NCBI GenBank assembly: GCA_963989385.1
Contig: OZ022501.1
Coordinates: 72,001-136,000 of the forward strand
Source of the DNA: Ctena decussata
Lineage: Eukaryota; Mollusca; Bivalvia; Lucinida; Lucinidae
Direction: 5' to 3'
Length of the DNA: 64,000 nucleotides
Part shown: in pieces, positions 33,222 to 45,939 of the stretch
Numbering within the stretch: the first letter of the stretch is position 1
Layout: each line of letters starts with the position of its first letter
The notes under the pieces: model-generated
The model's input: the letters and a program-made list of their open reading frames with translations, nothing else
What the model was told of the DNA's origin: nothing
Databases searched by the model: none
Position numbers and translations under genes: made by a program

Positions 33222-33620
33222 AGTAAAGATGTAAGGGTACGGGCTGCGGTTCAGGTAATGGTAAACATTTGTAAATGTTGGATGTTCACTGAGTAAATGA
33301 TATTGTTTAATATGTTATGCAGGGATTACACCTTGGTTTACCTAAATCAAATGGTTAACCCTAGTAAAGGTGTAAGGTTAAGGTTTTGGTAATATTAATG
33401 ATAAGTTTTTGTGAATAATGGATGCTCACGGGATAAAAATGGTGGGAAGTTTTATGGTGGGTTAACATTTGGATTTACCTATAATCAAATGGAAAACTTA
33501 GTAAAGGTGATAGGGTAATGGTTATGAAAAAGGTTCGTTGGTGTAAAATGGGACATTGTTGGTTAACATCTAGGTTTATCATCTATACTCAAAAGGGTAA
33601 GTAAACTCAATAAAGGTGTT
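33222..33620 (+). repeat. Long-unit satellite, copy B, after the insertion
   Basis: Continuation of the satellite matching 17806-18190 of copy A. Confidence 0.88.
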
Positions 33621-34734
33621 AGGGATATTTGACAGCTCGATGAGAAAATGTCTCAAGTACAAGTTTCAGTGTCTGACTAACTGCAAAACAACACATAATT
33701 TTATAAAAGAGTCAATATCTTAAACTTATCGATGTGGGGTTGGTTATCAAAAAAACATTAGTTACCCACCAAATTTACAACACTAGTCCATTTTACAGTG
33801 TTGCAGACTTGTAGGGCAGCCCATGTTTCTGATCCCCTGATAGACTGAACACAAATCCGCCCTCAGTCGTTATTAGCAGTGGGAAGTGGTGATGACCCTG
33901 TTCATCTATGCTCAATTACTCTAGATTACCAAGGGGTGCCATAACCACATAACCTCCCAGACAGACATTATTGTGGGACAGGACAAGCAGGTTAGCGATA
34001 TTGCCGTTTGTTGACACCTGTTGGGATCCAACTGCAGGACAGAATGTTGAAAGATATGTCAAAACGAAATTTTCCGTCAAAGGCACTATTAACTAATGTT
34101 TGCCCACCTTAAGTGTTGTGTAGGTTTGTGCGGCTCAAAAAGTAAAAAAGTCTCTAACTATTGTATATTTTCCTCAACACATCAATTTGGGCAAATTCAA
34201 ATAGTTATCGATGACCAATATTACCTACTGATTGCTCAAGATATTTCCCTCCCTTAGATTGATGTGAGGATTAACCAATATAAACCAGGCCGATCCTTGC
34301 TTTTATTATGAAGATCCATCATGCAGTCCAAACATTACTCAAACACGTCTATGCAATGTACTGCGAATATTAATGGTTGTAAAAATGACAATTTTCAGTT
34401 CAATGTTTTCTTTGCTCAAAACACAGATTGTGGATACCCGTTAGAACCACCTCAATAAGCCGTTTCTAACGAGTACTCACAATCTATGTTTTAGAACAAA
34501 AATAAGAAAAAAAATGTATACCCTGTAAACCCCACTTACTATATCAAAGTGGGGTGTAAGGGGGTCTACATTACACGGACATGTTAGCATGATGCATAGG
34601 ACAAAATACACTTGTTTGCTGGATGAGGCTCAATAATGCCATGATGTATATGGAATTCACACTTTAGCAAGATCGTCTTTATTCAAAAATATACAAAAAC
34701 ACAAATCAAAAGAAATCTTAAGGTAGACCAATAT
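33621..34734. other. Unique spacer before the RING exon, copy B
   Basis: Counterpart of 18191-19299. The CCCCACTT / AAGTGGGG hairpin is retained near 34531-34556. No gene is seen. Confidence 0.7.
34678..34683 (-). terminator. Poly(A) signal AATAAA of RING gene, copy B
   Basis: TTTATT on the + strand reads AATAAA on the - strand, 52 bp past the stop codon of the RING exon. Copy A has ATTAAA here. Confidence 0.7.
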
Positions 34735-34949
34735 TCATTGTCTGCTCATTGTTCGGCATCTCTGGCATCGTTCTCTTGACTGTAACATACATGGTGACTG
34801 TAGACTGCTTATTGTCAATAATTGCCTGGCACAGGAAAGGCACACATAGTGTTTACACTTGCATTTTATAGCTGTTTCACGCTTCATTATACTCCTACAA
34901 ACGTGACACACAGGCTTGCCTCGTCCTGACATTCTCATATATACATTTC
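34735..34949 (-). CDS. C3HC4 RING-finger terminal exon, copy B
   Basis: This is the same exon as 19300-19514, shifted by exactly 15435 bp. All eight zinc ligands (CHVC, C-K-H, CLSC, CQRC) are kept, and the acceptor GTTTCAG, the stop and the poly(A) signal are intact. Only two residues differ from copy A, both outside the ligands. The neighbouring large frame is heavily damaged in this copy, so an intact RING stands out and could reflect constraint or simply recent duplication. The upstream exons that would supply a substrate-binding region are not identified, and the upstream DNA is satellite. Confidence 0.7.
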
Positions 34950-35129
34950 CTGAAACGGACAAATAGGGTAACGGTAATGTTTGATATTGAGTATAACAGT
35001 TGCATACTAGGGCTCTGGTAAGTATTGGTTAAGGTAAGCTTTCGGGCTAGCAATATTGTTGAAATTTGGTTCTGCATACACCAGTTTCTTTTCATTGCAA
35101 AGCTGTTTCTTTAATTGGAGAATCATGGT
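34950..35129. other. Region upstream of the RING exon, copy B
   Basis: Presumed intron sequence matching 19515-19694. No domain or coding signal is found. Confidence 0.4.
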
Positions 35130-37090
35130 GTCTTAGGGTTGGTGTAAAGTGGATGTAGGTGGGTCTATATTGGGGTTCACCTCCAGTAAAATGGCAAACT
35201 CGATTACAGGTGTTAGCATAAAGATATTGGTGGAGGTTGGCATAAACAATTGAGATGGTAAACTCTAGTAAAAATGTTAGTGTAATGGAAATGGTACAGA
35301 TTATACATCTTTACTCTGATAAAGGTGTTAGGGTAATGGTTATGGTGCAGGCAATACATCCGTGTTAACATACAGTCAAATTGTAAACTCTTGTAAAGGT
35401 GTCAGGGTAATGGTTGCGGTGGGAAAACATCTGGGTTTACCTACAGTCACATGGTAAACTCTAGTAAAGTTGATAGTGTACTGGAAATGGTACAGGTTAT
35501 ACACCTGGGTTAACCTGCAGTCAAATGGTGAACTGTAGTAAAGTTGTAAAGGTTATGGTTCTGGAAGGATAGCATCTGGGTTTACCCACAGCCAAATGGT
35601 AAACTGTAGTAAAGGTGTTAGTGTAATGGTAATGGTACAAGTATTACATTTGTGTAAACCTTGAATCATACGGTAAACTCTTGTAAAGGTGTAATTGTTA
35701 CGGTTATAGGGGGATGAAATCTATGTTTGCGTACAGTCAAATGGAAAACTCTAGTAAATTTGTAAGGGTTATGGTTGTTGTGTAATAACATTTGGGTATT
35801 TGGGTTATACTGCAGCCAAATGGTTGGTTAACTCTAGTTAAAGTGTTGAGTTAATGGTCATGGTACAAGTAAAACACCTGAGTTAAAGTATAGTCATATG
35901 ACAAGCTCTGGTAAAGGTGTAAAATCAAAAGTTGTGATGGGATAACCTCTTGGTTTACCTACAGTCAAATAGTACACTAAAGTTAAGGTGTTAAGTTAAT
36001 CGTCTCGGTAAAGGTTATACATAGGCGCTAATCGTAAGGCAAATGGTAAACATTAGTGAAGGGATAAAGGTAATGGTTGTAGAGGGATAACATATATGTT
36101 AACCTGCAGTCAAATGGTGAACTCTAGTAAAAGTGTTATGATAATGTTACACGTAATACATCTGTGTTAACCTACATACAAATGGTAAAATACAGTAAAG
36201 ATGTAACGGTAATGGTTGCGGTGGGATAACATCTGGGTTTACCTACAGTTACATGGTAAAGTCTAGTAAAGGTGTTACGGTAATGGTTACGGTACAGGTA
36301 ATACATCTGTGTAAACTAACAGTCAAACGATAAACTGCAGTAAAGGTGTGATTTCTAATGGTTGTGGTGGTATAAAATCTGAGTTTTTCTACAGTCCAAT
36401 GGTAAACTTAAGTAATTGTGTGAGGGTAGAGTTTATGGTGCATTAAGGTGTAATATCATCTGGGTTTGCTTATAGCCAAATAGTAAACTCGAGTAGCGAT
36501 TTTAGTGTAATGGTAATGTCACAAGAAATACATTTGTGTTGACCTAGAGTAAAATGGTAAACTGTAGTAAAGGTGTGAAGGTGTAAAGGTAATAAAAAAT
36601 GTGGGATAACATCTGAGTTTACCTACAGTAAAGTGGTTAACTCTTGTAAGGGTGTTAGGGTAATGGTTATTGTACAGGTAATAAATCTGTGTTAACCTAC
36701 AGTCTAACAGTAAATTCTAGCAAAGGTGTAAGGGTAATGATTGTGGTGTTATAACATCTGGGTTTACCTGCAGCTATATGGTGCACTCTAGTAAAGGTGT
36801 TAGGGTAATGGTTATGGTACTGGTAATACATCTGTTTTAACCTACAGTGAAATGGTAAACTCTAGTAATGATGTAAGGGTAATTGCTGTTGTTGGATAAG
36901 ATCTGGGTTTACCTACCGAGTTTACCAACGTTCAAACTCTAGTAAAGGTGTTAGGGTAAAGGTTATGGTAAAGGTAATACATTTGTGTTAACTTAGTCAA
37001 ATGGTAAACTCTAGTAAAGGTGTAAGGGTATTGGTTGTAGAAGGATAACATTAAGGTTTACCTACAGTCAAATGGTAAACTCTTGTAAAG
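35130..37090 (+). repeat. 142-bp dimeric satellite, copy B and beyond
   Basis: Alternating monomers with GGGATAACATCTGGGTTTAC and GTACAGGTAATACATCTGTG. The part to 36712 matches copy A, and the rest continues without a break. Confidence 0.9.
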
Positions 37091-37215
37091 GTATAAGATT
37101 ACCCATTAAACACCAACCTTTACCCTGTCAATATCCAACATTGTCCAATTAACCTTTACACTTACCCTTTCCATTATGCTAACACCCTGACTAGGGTTTA
37201 CCATTTGAATTGGAT
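37091..37215 (-). repeat. Short inverted satellite piece
   Basis: ACACCAACCTTTACCCTGTC and CAATATCCAACATTGTCCAA words in inverted orientation, nearly the same as 43150-43230. Confidence 0.8.
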
Positions 37216-37440
37216 TACATTTTGAATATTAATATAAGATTATACAATCAAGAATATGAAATGGCAAATATCGCTTCAATTTGTATCCAACCTTACCCAC
37301 TAGGCTCACCACAACAAATAATTTGAATTTGAAAACCACGGCATTATCAAAAGATCCCATGTGATATCAACAGCCAATCGAATTGCAAGGGCTCATCTCG
37401 CCAAATTGCCCATACCCTTACCCTAAACCCACAGTAACCC
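37216..37440. repeat. Dispersed subtelomeric module, copy 1 (partial)
   Basis: AAATGGCAAATATC, TTCAATTTGTATCCAACCTT and AATGCAAGGGCTCATC... ending in CCCTTACCCTAAACCC. The same segment lies at about 45700-45920 and 49990-50245, each time leading into telomere-like repeats. Confidence 0.88.
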
Positions 37441-37633
37441 TAAACCTTATTGATCACAGCACTGCTCCTGAGAATGACACTCGTCGAAATAGACATTTGT
37501 CTTGAAAGGACACTGTCAAAATTTCATAAGGATGTTATTTGTAGTTTTTTTTTTCAGAATAGCAGTTTGAAAAATGATCGGTTAGAACTTTCTATCATTG
37601 TACATGTCACTACTCAATCTGCTGCTTACTTAC

Positions 37634-37919
37634 CTGTATTCGAACTAGAGGAAGAAGAACAGCACAGTGATGAATCAAGAGATGGAGCTGGTGAAGTAGT
37701 CGCTATTGGATTGACCAACGGATAGTAAAACATGGACACTCCTTTATCCCTAGCCCATTCAAGGACCACCTGGCTATCCCCAAAAATAGCCACACCACTA
37801 TACCCAACAACTTGAACGTCGATGTATTGAATGTTTCTATTGAATCAGAACTGGTTGAGGCTATCAAAATCCTTTGCGTCTGACACTAGAAGGAATGCCT
37901 CTGCAGCTTCCATTGTTAC
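37634..37919 (-). pseudogene. Decayed exon with perfect splice donor
   Basis: On the - strand the acceptor GGTTTCAG is followed by GTAACAATGGAAGC with an ATG in good context (37913). The frame starts MEAAEAFLLVSDAKDFDSL, meets an in-frame TGA at 37847-37845 (possibly a CGA to TGA change), and then continues open with DVQVVGYSGVAIFGDSQVV, LEWARDKGVSMFYYP and a Ser-rich tail to the donor ACAG|GTAAGTAAG. Consensus splice sites at both ends support a real exon origin. IFGDSQ faintly recalls the GDS block of SGNH/GDSL hydrolases, but nothing else confirms that. The 91-residue + strand frame at 37450 is the shadow of this exon. Confidence 0.6.
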
Positions 37920-37939
37920 CTGAAACCGAGAATTCTTTA

Positions 37940-40900
37940 TACCTACAGCCAAACGGTAAACTCTTGGAAAGATTTAGGGCAACGGTTATGATAGAGGTGA
38001 TGCATCTGTGTTAACCTACAGTCTTATGGTAAACTATAGTAAATATATAAGGGGAATGGTTGTGGTGATAAAGCATCTTGGTTTACCTACAGCAAAATGG
38101 TAAACTTTAGTAAAGGTGATAAGGTAATGGTTGTGGTGGGATAACATCTTGGTTTACCTACAGCCAAATGGTAAACTGGAGTTAAGGTGTTAGGGTAATG
38201 GTCATGGTCAACGTGATACATCTCTGTTACTTAAGAGTCAAATGGTAAACTCTAGTTAAGGTTTAAGGGTTATTGTTGTTTTGTGATAAAATCTTGGTTT
38301 ACCTACACCCAAACGGTAAACCTATATAGATGTTATGGTATTGGTCATGGTAAAAGTAATTCACCCGAGTTAACCTACAGTCAAATGGCAACCACTAATA
38401 AATGTGTAAGGGCAATAGTTGTGGTGTGATAAACTCTTGGTTTACATAGTCAAAAAGTAAACTCAAGTAAAGTTGTAAGGGGTAATGGTTATGGTACAGG
38501 AAATACATCTTTGTTAAACTACAGATGCATGATTAATTCATGTCAAGGTGTAATGGTAATGGTCGAGATGGAATACCGACTGGGTTTATGGTGTGAGGGT
38601 AATGGTTGAATAGTAAACTCTTCTAAATGTGTTTGGGTAATGGTAATGTAAAAGGGTATACATCTGTGTTACCCTACAGTCAAATGGTACACTATAGGAA
38701 AGGTTTATGTGTAATGGCTACAGTGAGATAACAAATGGAAAACTTTAGTTAAGGTGTTAGGGAAATGGTCGAATAGCAAACTCTCTTGGTGTTTGGGTAA
38801 TGGTAATGTAAAAGGTTGTACATCTGTGTTAACTTACAGTCAAGTGACAAACTCTAGTAAAGGTGTTAGTGAAGGTGCAAAGGTGTCAGGGTAATGGTTA
38901 GGGAGGGATAATATCTGGGTTAATCTACAGTCAAATGGTAAACTCTAGTAAAGGTGTTAAGGTAATAGTAAAAAGGTTATAGATCTTTGTCAACCCACAG
39001 TCCAATGGTAATCTCTAGTAAAGGTTTAAGTGTTATGGCGACAGTGGGATAACATTTGATTTAACCTACAGACAGATGGTTAACTCTAGTAAAGGTGTAA
39101 GGGTAATGGTTTGGTGCAAGTATTTAATCCGTGTTAACCTACAGTCAAATGGAAACCTCTAGTAAAGGTGTAAGGGTAATGGTTGCGGTGGGTTAACACC
39201 TAAAATCTCTTGATTAACTCTAGTAAAGTTGTTAGTGTAATGGAAATTGTACAGGTTATACATCTGTGTTAACCTGCAGTCAAATGGTGAACTTTGGTAA
39301 TGTTGTAAAGGTAATGGTTCTGGTGGGATAGCATCTGGGTTTACCTACACCCAAAGGGTAAATTCTAGCAAAGGTGTTAGGGCTATTGTAATGGTACAGG
39401 TATTACATTTGTGTAAACTCTTGTAAAGGTGTAAGTGTAACTGTTGAGGAGGGATAACATCTATGTTTACCTACAGTAAAATGGTAAACTTTTTTAAGTT
39501 GTTAGGGTAATGGTTATGGTACAGGTGATAAATCTGTGTTAACCTACAGCCAAATAATAAACTCTAGTAAAGGTGTTAGGGTAAAGGTTATGGTGCAGGT
39601 TATTCATCTGTGTTAACCTTCAGTCAAATGGCAAATTGTAATAAAAGTAATAGGGAAATGGTTGTCGTTGGATGTCATCCGGGTTTATTTACAGCCAAAT
39701 GGTAAATATGAGTAAAGATGTAAGGGTACTGGTAATGGTACAAGCAATAAATTTTGCTAACCTTGAGTCAAATGGTAAACTCTAATAAAAGAGTTACGAT
39801 GTTGTGTAATAACATTTGGGTTAAACTGCAGCCAAATGGTAAACTCTAGTAAAGGTGTTAGGGTAATGGTCGTGGTACAAGTTATGCATCTGAGTTAACC
39901 TATAGTCAAATGACAAGCTCTAGTAAAGGTGTAAGTTCAATGGTTGTGGTGGATAACCTCTTGGTTTACCTAGTCAAATAGTACACTCGAGTAAAGGTGA
40001 TAAGTTAATGGTCATGGTAAAGGTTATGCATACGTGTTAACCTTAAGTCAGATAGTAAACATTAGTAAAGGGATGAGGTAAATGGTTGTGGAGAGATAAC
40101 ATCTATGTTTACCTACCAACAAATTGTAAACTCTAGTTAAGGTGTTAGGGCAATGGTACAAGTAATACATCTGTGTTAACCTACAGACAAATTGTAAACT
40201 CCAGTAAGGGTGTAAGGGTAATAGTTGCAGTGCGATAACATCTGGGTTTACCTACAGTAAAATGGTAAACTCTAGTAAAGATGTAAGGGTAATGCTTATT
40301 GAGGATTATCAACTGGGTGTACCTACAGTCAAATGGTAAATTCTAGTAAAAGTGTAAGGACAGACGTCAAGGTGGGTTAGCATCTGCGTTTAGCTACAAT
40401 CAAATTATAAACTTTAGTAAAGGTGTAATGGTAATGGTTTAAATGGGCTAACATCTGGGTGTATGTCAACTAGTAAACTAGTAACGGTGTAATGGTGATG
40501 GTTAAGGTGGGTTAACACCTGGGTGTACCTACAATCAAAAATTAAACTTCATGGTAAATGGTAATGGTTAAGGTGGGTTAACATCTTGGTGTACATACAG
40601 TCAGTGGTAAACTATAGTAAAAGTGTAAGGGTAATAGGTATGGTGTGTTAAAATTTTGGTGTAAAGGTGTAGTAATGCTTATTGTGGATTATCATCTGGG
40701 TGTACCTACAGGCAAATGGTAAATTCTAGTAAAGTTGTAAGGGTAAAAGTTAAGGAATCTGCTGTTAGCTACAATCAAATGATAAACTTGAGTAAAGGTG
40801 TAATGGAAAAAAATAAAGTGGGTTAACATCTGGGTGTACCTACAGTCAAATGGTAAACTTTAGCAAAGGTGTAATGGCATTGTCGAGGTGGGATAACATC

Positions 40901-43140
40901 TGGCTGAACTACAATCAATGTGTAATTTTAGTAAAGGTGAAATGGTAATGGTTATATTGAGTTTACATCTGGCTTTAAGGACAATCAATTGGTACTTGTA
41001 TACTAGAGTAAATGTAGAAGGCTAATGTTTATGGTGGATGAGCATCTGGTTTACCTACAAGGAAATGTTAAACTCTAGTAAAGGTGTAAGGGTAATTGTT
41101 ATGATGGGTTAACATCTGGGTGTACCCACAATCAAATGGCCAACTTGGATAAAGGTGTAATTGGAATGGTTAAGATGGGTAAATATCTGGGTGTACCTAC
41201 AGCCAAAAAGTAAACTCCAGTAAAGGTGAAAGGGTAATGGTTATGGAGAGTTAACGTCTGGGTGTACCTAGTCAAATGGTAAACTTTAGTAAAGGTGTAA
41301 TGGCAATGGTTAATGTGGGATAACATCTGGCTGTATCTACAATAAAGTGTATAACTTTAGTAAAGGTGAAATGGTAATGGTTATGGTGGATCCACACCTT
41401 GGTTTAAAGACAATCAAATGGTATACTATCGTAAAGGTGTGAGGCTAATGTTTATGGTGGATTAGCATCTGGGTTACCAACAAGCAAATTAAAAACTCTA
41501 GTAAAGTTGTAATGGTTATGGTGGGGTAAACATCTGGATGTACCTACAGTCAAAAAGTAAACTCTAGTAAAGGTGTAAGGGTAATGGTTACGGTGGGTTA
41601 AGATCTTGGTGTGCCTACAGTCAAAAAGTAAAATCTAGTAAAGGTGTAATGGTAATGGGTAAGGTGGGTTAAAATCTGGATGTACCTCCAGTCAAATAGT
41701 GAGCTATAGTAAAGGTGTAAAGGTAATTATTTTGGTGAGTGAACATCTGGGTTAACCTACAGTCGAAAAGTAAACTCAAGTAAAGGTGTAAGGGTAATGG
41801 TTATGGTGGGTTAATATCTGAGTGAACCTACAGTAAAAACGTAAACGTGTAAGGGTAATGGTTATGGTAAGTTAACATCTAGGTTTACTACAGTCTAAGA
41901 TTAAACTCTAGTAAAGGTGTAATGGTAATGGTTAAGGTTGGTTTACATATGGGGATACCTAATGTCAAAAAGTAAACTCAAGTAAAGGTGTAAGGGTAAT
42001 GGTTATGGTGGGTTAACATTTACCTACAGGCAAAAAAGTAAACTCTAGTAAAGGTGTAAGGGTAATGGTTAAGTTGGGTTAACATCTTGGTGTACCTACA
42101 GTCAAAAAGTAAACTCTAGTAAAGGTGTATTGGTAATGGGTAAGGTGGGTTTGCATCTATGTTTAATGACAATCAAATGATAAACTATAGTAAAGGTGTA
42201 AAGGTAATGGTTTAGGTGGGTTAGCATCTTCGTTTACCTACAGCCAAACGTGAAACTGGAGTTAAGATGATATGCTAATAGTCATGGCCAACGTGATACA
42301 TCTCTGTTACTTAAGAGTCATATGGTAAACTCTAGTTAAGGTTTAAGGGTTATTGTTGTTGTGGGATAACATCTTGGTTTACCTACACCCAAATGGTAAA
42401 CATAGTAAAGGTATTAGGGTAATGGTCCTGGTACAAGTAATACATCTCAGTTAACCTATAATCAAATGACAAGCTCTTGTAAAGGTGTAAGTTTTATGGT
42501 TGTGGTGGATAACCTCTTGGTTTATCTAATCAAATAGTACACTCAAGTAAACGTGATAAGTTAAATGGTAAACTATAGTTCAGGTAATGGTACAAGTAAT
42601 ACATCTGTGTTAACCTACAGACAAATTGTAAACTCCAGTAAGGGTGTAAAAGTAATGGTTGCGGTGCTATAACATCTGGGTTTACCTACAGTAAAATGGT
42701 AAACTCTAGTAAAGGTGTTAGGGTAATTGTTTTGGTACTAGTAATACATCTCTGTTAACCTACAGTCTAACAGTAAACTACAGGAAAGGTGTAAGGGTTT
42801 TGGCTGTGGTGATGTTACATCTGGGTTTACCTAAAATCACAAGGTGAACTCTGGTAATGGTGTTAGGGTAATGGTTATGGTACAGGTAATTCATCTGTGT
42901 TAACCTACAGTCAAATGGTAAACTCTAGTAAAGGTGTAACGGTACTGGTTGTGATGGGATAAGATCTGGGTTGTCCTACTGAGTTTACCAACGTTCAAAT
43001 TTTAAACTCTAGTAAAGGTGTTAAGGTAAAGGTTATGGTGAAGGTAATACATTTCTGTTAACTTAGTCAAGTGGTAAACTCTAGTAAATGTGTAAGGGTA
43101 TTGGTTGTGGAAGGATAACATTAAGGCTTACCTACAATCA
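37940..43140 (+). repeat. Main satellite array, dimeric and monomeric forms
   Basis: 5.2 kb of satellite. It is mostly the dimeric 142-bp form to about 40290, the monomeric 71-bp form from about 40300 to 42200, then dimeric again to 43140. The switches are sharp, with GGTGGGTTAACATCTGG replacing the GTACAGGTAATACATCTG alternation. No insertions of note are seen. Confidence 0.92.
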
Positions 43141-44470
43141 AAAAGGTTTACTCTACTAAACACCAACCTTTACCCTGTTGATATCCAACGTTATCCAATT
43201 CACCCTTACACTTACCCTTTCCATTATGCTAAAACCCTAAATAGGGATTACCAATTGAGTATGATTATAGCCAGAAGTTAACCTACCATAACATACTTTA
43301 CAGCAACCTTTACCCAGTCAGCATTCAACATCCTTATTTTTACCAAAACCATTACCCTTTCACATTTAATAAGATTTAGACAAACTGCCATCATATTCCC
43401 TTGAACACCAGCACTTATCTAATGAACATCCATCATTCTCCGATGTTTACCCATATCTTCACCAAAACCATTACCCTAACACCTTTACTCAAAAATACTG
43501 CCTTGGAATGGTCAGTAATATAAACTATTACTGGGGTTATTACTAGAAGCTAAAGCTGGTTGAATGAGATAGCAACCTTGCTATCAACGTCTGAAGTGGT
43601 TCACCATATCATATCTTTAATTCAGCCTTAACCCTTATACCATAACTATAGAGTTTGTCATTTGATAGTAGGTGAACCAAAATTCTCAATAAACTCCAAA
43701 CTTTACCCACTGAACATCCATCAATATCGAATGTTTACCCTTACGTTTACTAATATTCTTACACTATCACCTTAAAAAAGTTTGCCATTTAACTGGGAAT
43801 CACCTTAAGAAGAGTTAACCATTTGATTTGGAATGAACCCAGTTGTTAAACCACCTCAATTTACAAAACAGCAATATTTGTCATTTTCTATTTTTCACTT
43901 TAGCAATTTAACATCCAACATTCTCTTATATTTACCCATACCAAATAATTCGAGATAAATTCAGACATTAACAACCATAACCTTAACAACTCTACTAGAG
44001 TTTACATTTTGATTGATGATGAACTCAGATATTACCTTTACAATAACCCCTTACACTTTTAACTGAGTTTGTCATTTGAATGGAGTTTAAACCACATATT
44101 AACACACCTTCACCCATTTTAAGGCAACATTTACCCAGTGATCATCGATCATTTTTTTGGAGTTTACCTTTACCCTTACCAAGCCATTACCTTAATACAT
44201 GTGATGTAGTTTACCATTTTTGTGTGTAAACCCAGATAATAACCAATCTTTACCCACTTTACGGCAACCTTTACTCAGTAAACATCTCAATTTGCAAATA
44301 ATTACCCATGCCTTCACCGATATCATTACCCCAACGTCTTTTCTAGAGATTTCCTTTTGTCTGGGTGTACTCTAATGTTATCAAATCTTCGCTGACTGGA
44401 CATCACCTTTTACCCTTTGACCATCTATCTTTCTCCAAGGGTAAACAATGGATAACGTTGATGTGAAAAG
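43141..44470 (-). repeat. Inverted satellite block 2
   Basis: C-rich on the + strand, with CAACCTTTACCC, AACATCCAACATTCTC and TTACCATTTGA words, strongly diverged. It is broken by non-satellite DNA at about 43480-43620. Confidence 0.82.
43480..43620. mobile_element. Fragment with conserved stem-loop
   Basis: TACTGCCTTGGAATGGTCAG followed by TAAT, a short loop, then ATTACTGGGG. This is the same terminus as at 27430-27478 and 52213-52250. Confidence 0.5.
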
Positions 44471-45384
44471 GGTTTACGTAGGTCAACATCTGAGTTTACC
44501 TTTATTCAAAGGTGTAAGTGCAATGGTTGTGGTGGGATAACCTCTTGGAATTCCTACAGTCAAGTAGTACACTCAAGTAAAGGTGTTAAGTTAATGGTCA
44601 TGGTAAAGGTAATACATCTATGTAAACCTACGGACAAATGGTAAACTCCAGTAAAGGTGTAAGGGTAATGGTTGCAGTTGGATAAAATCTAGCTTTACCT
44701 ACAGTCACATGGTAAAGTCTAGTAAAGGTATTGGGTAATGGTTATTGTTAAGGTTATTCAACCGTGTAAACTTACAGTCAAATGGTAAACTGCTGTAAAG
44801 TTGTAATTGTAATGGTTGCGGTGGTATAACATTTGGGTTTTTCTACAGTTCAACGGTAAACTTTAGTAAAAGTGAGAGGGTAAAGGTTATGGTGAAGGTA
44901 TTTATGTTATTCTACAGTCAAATAGCAAATTGTAGTTAAGGTGTAAGGGTTATGGTTGTGGTGGGATATCATCTGGGCTTACTTATAGGTAAATTGTTAA
45001 CTCGAGCAGAAATGTTAGGGTAATAGTAATGTTAAATGTAATAAATTTGTGTTAATCTAGAGTCAAACGGTAAACATTAGTAAAGGTGTAATGGTGTAAA
45101 TATAATGAATGTGGTGGGATGACATCTGGGGTTACCTACAGTCAAATGGTAAACTGTAGTAAAGGTGTAATTGTAATGGTTGGGGTGGTATAACATTTGG
45201 TTTTTCCTATAGTCCAATGGTAAATTTTAGTAAAAATATGAGGGTAAAAGTTATGGTGCAGGTAATACGTCTGTGTTAATCTGAGGTCAAATGGCAAATT
45301 GTAGTAAAGGTGTAAGGGTAATGGTTGTGGTGGGATATCATCTGGGTTTACTTATCGGTAAACGGTAAACTCGCGCAAATAGTT
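44471..45384 (+). repeat. 142-bp dimeric satellite, forward
   Basis: Forward satellite resumes after the inverted block and ends at a TTAGGGTTAGGGTTAG patch (45379-45395). Confidence 0.88.
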
Positions 45385-45930
45385 AGGGTTAGGGTTAGAC
45401 AATTTTTTCCACATAAAATCACAGAAGTCTATTTATAGTAACAACCCTTACTTTAGGTAAACCTAGCATAAGTAATTCGTTAGTATAATCAACGGTATCT
45501 AACACCATATATAGCAATGATAAATTTGAACTTTATAATTACTAAAGCTTGCACTTTTTATGCATTTTTTAAAAGTGATTGTTGAGCCCCCCAGTAATTC
45601 ATTACTGACTGTTCGAAGGCAATGGTTCTTATATGGCTCTCTGTTGCCTGTTTTTAGGTCAGACTTTCGGTGATGTTTCACCTTATGTTTGTTCATTATA
45701 AAATGGCAAATATCTTATCTCAGATTATCCAGATTACAATAATTCCAACAATATTTATCGTTTTATCATATTGCTTCAATTTGTATCCAACTTGCACATC
45801 AGGCGCAACACAACAAATGATTTGAAATTGTAAACCACGTAGTACTATCCAAAAAATCCCACCTGATATCAATAGCCAGTCAAAATGCAAGGGCTCATCA
45901 AGGGCTCATCCAACCCTAAACCTAACCCTT
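45385..45930. repeat. Dispersed subtelomeric module, copy 2
   Basis: Starts GTTAGGGTTAGACAATTTTT and runs through AGTGATTGTTGAGCCCCCCA, the inverted stem-loop terminus near 45590-45620, AAATGGCAAATATC and AATGCAAGGGCTCATC, ending in CCTAAACCTAACCCTTACCC. Copy 3 at 49316-50245 carries about 385 bp more between CATTATA and AAATGGC. Confidence 0.88.
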
Positions 45931-45939
45931 ACCCTGAAC

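Larger units (their letters stand above)
28517..36712 (-). repeat. Segmental duplication, copy B
   Basis: This is the longer 8.2-kb copy of the module also found at 15453-21350. It keeps 1653 bp missing from A and has a retroelement insertion at 32517-33221. At its right edge the satellite continues without a break, whereas copy A stops, so B (or a relative) is likely closer to the parental arrangement. Confidence 0.93.

Noticed and set aside
37450..37725. 91-residue + strand frame with an acidic stretch and a TTTTTTTTTTCAG acceptor-like site
   Set aside because: It overlaps the - strand exon that has a perfect donor and acceptor. The acidic run is the complement of the Ser-rich tail.
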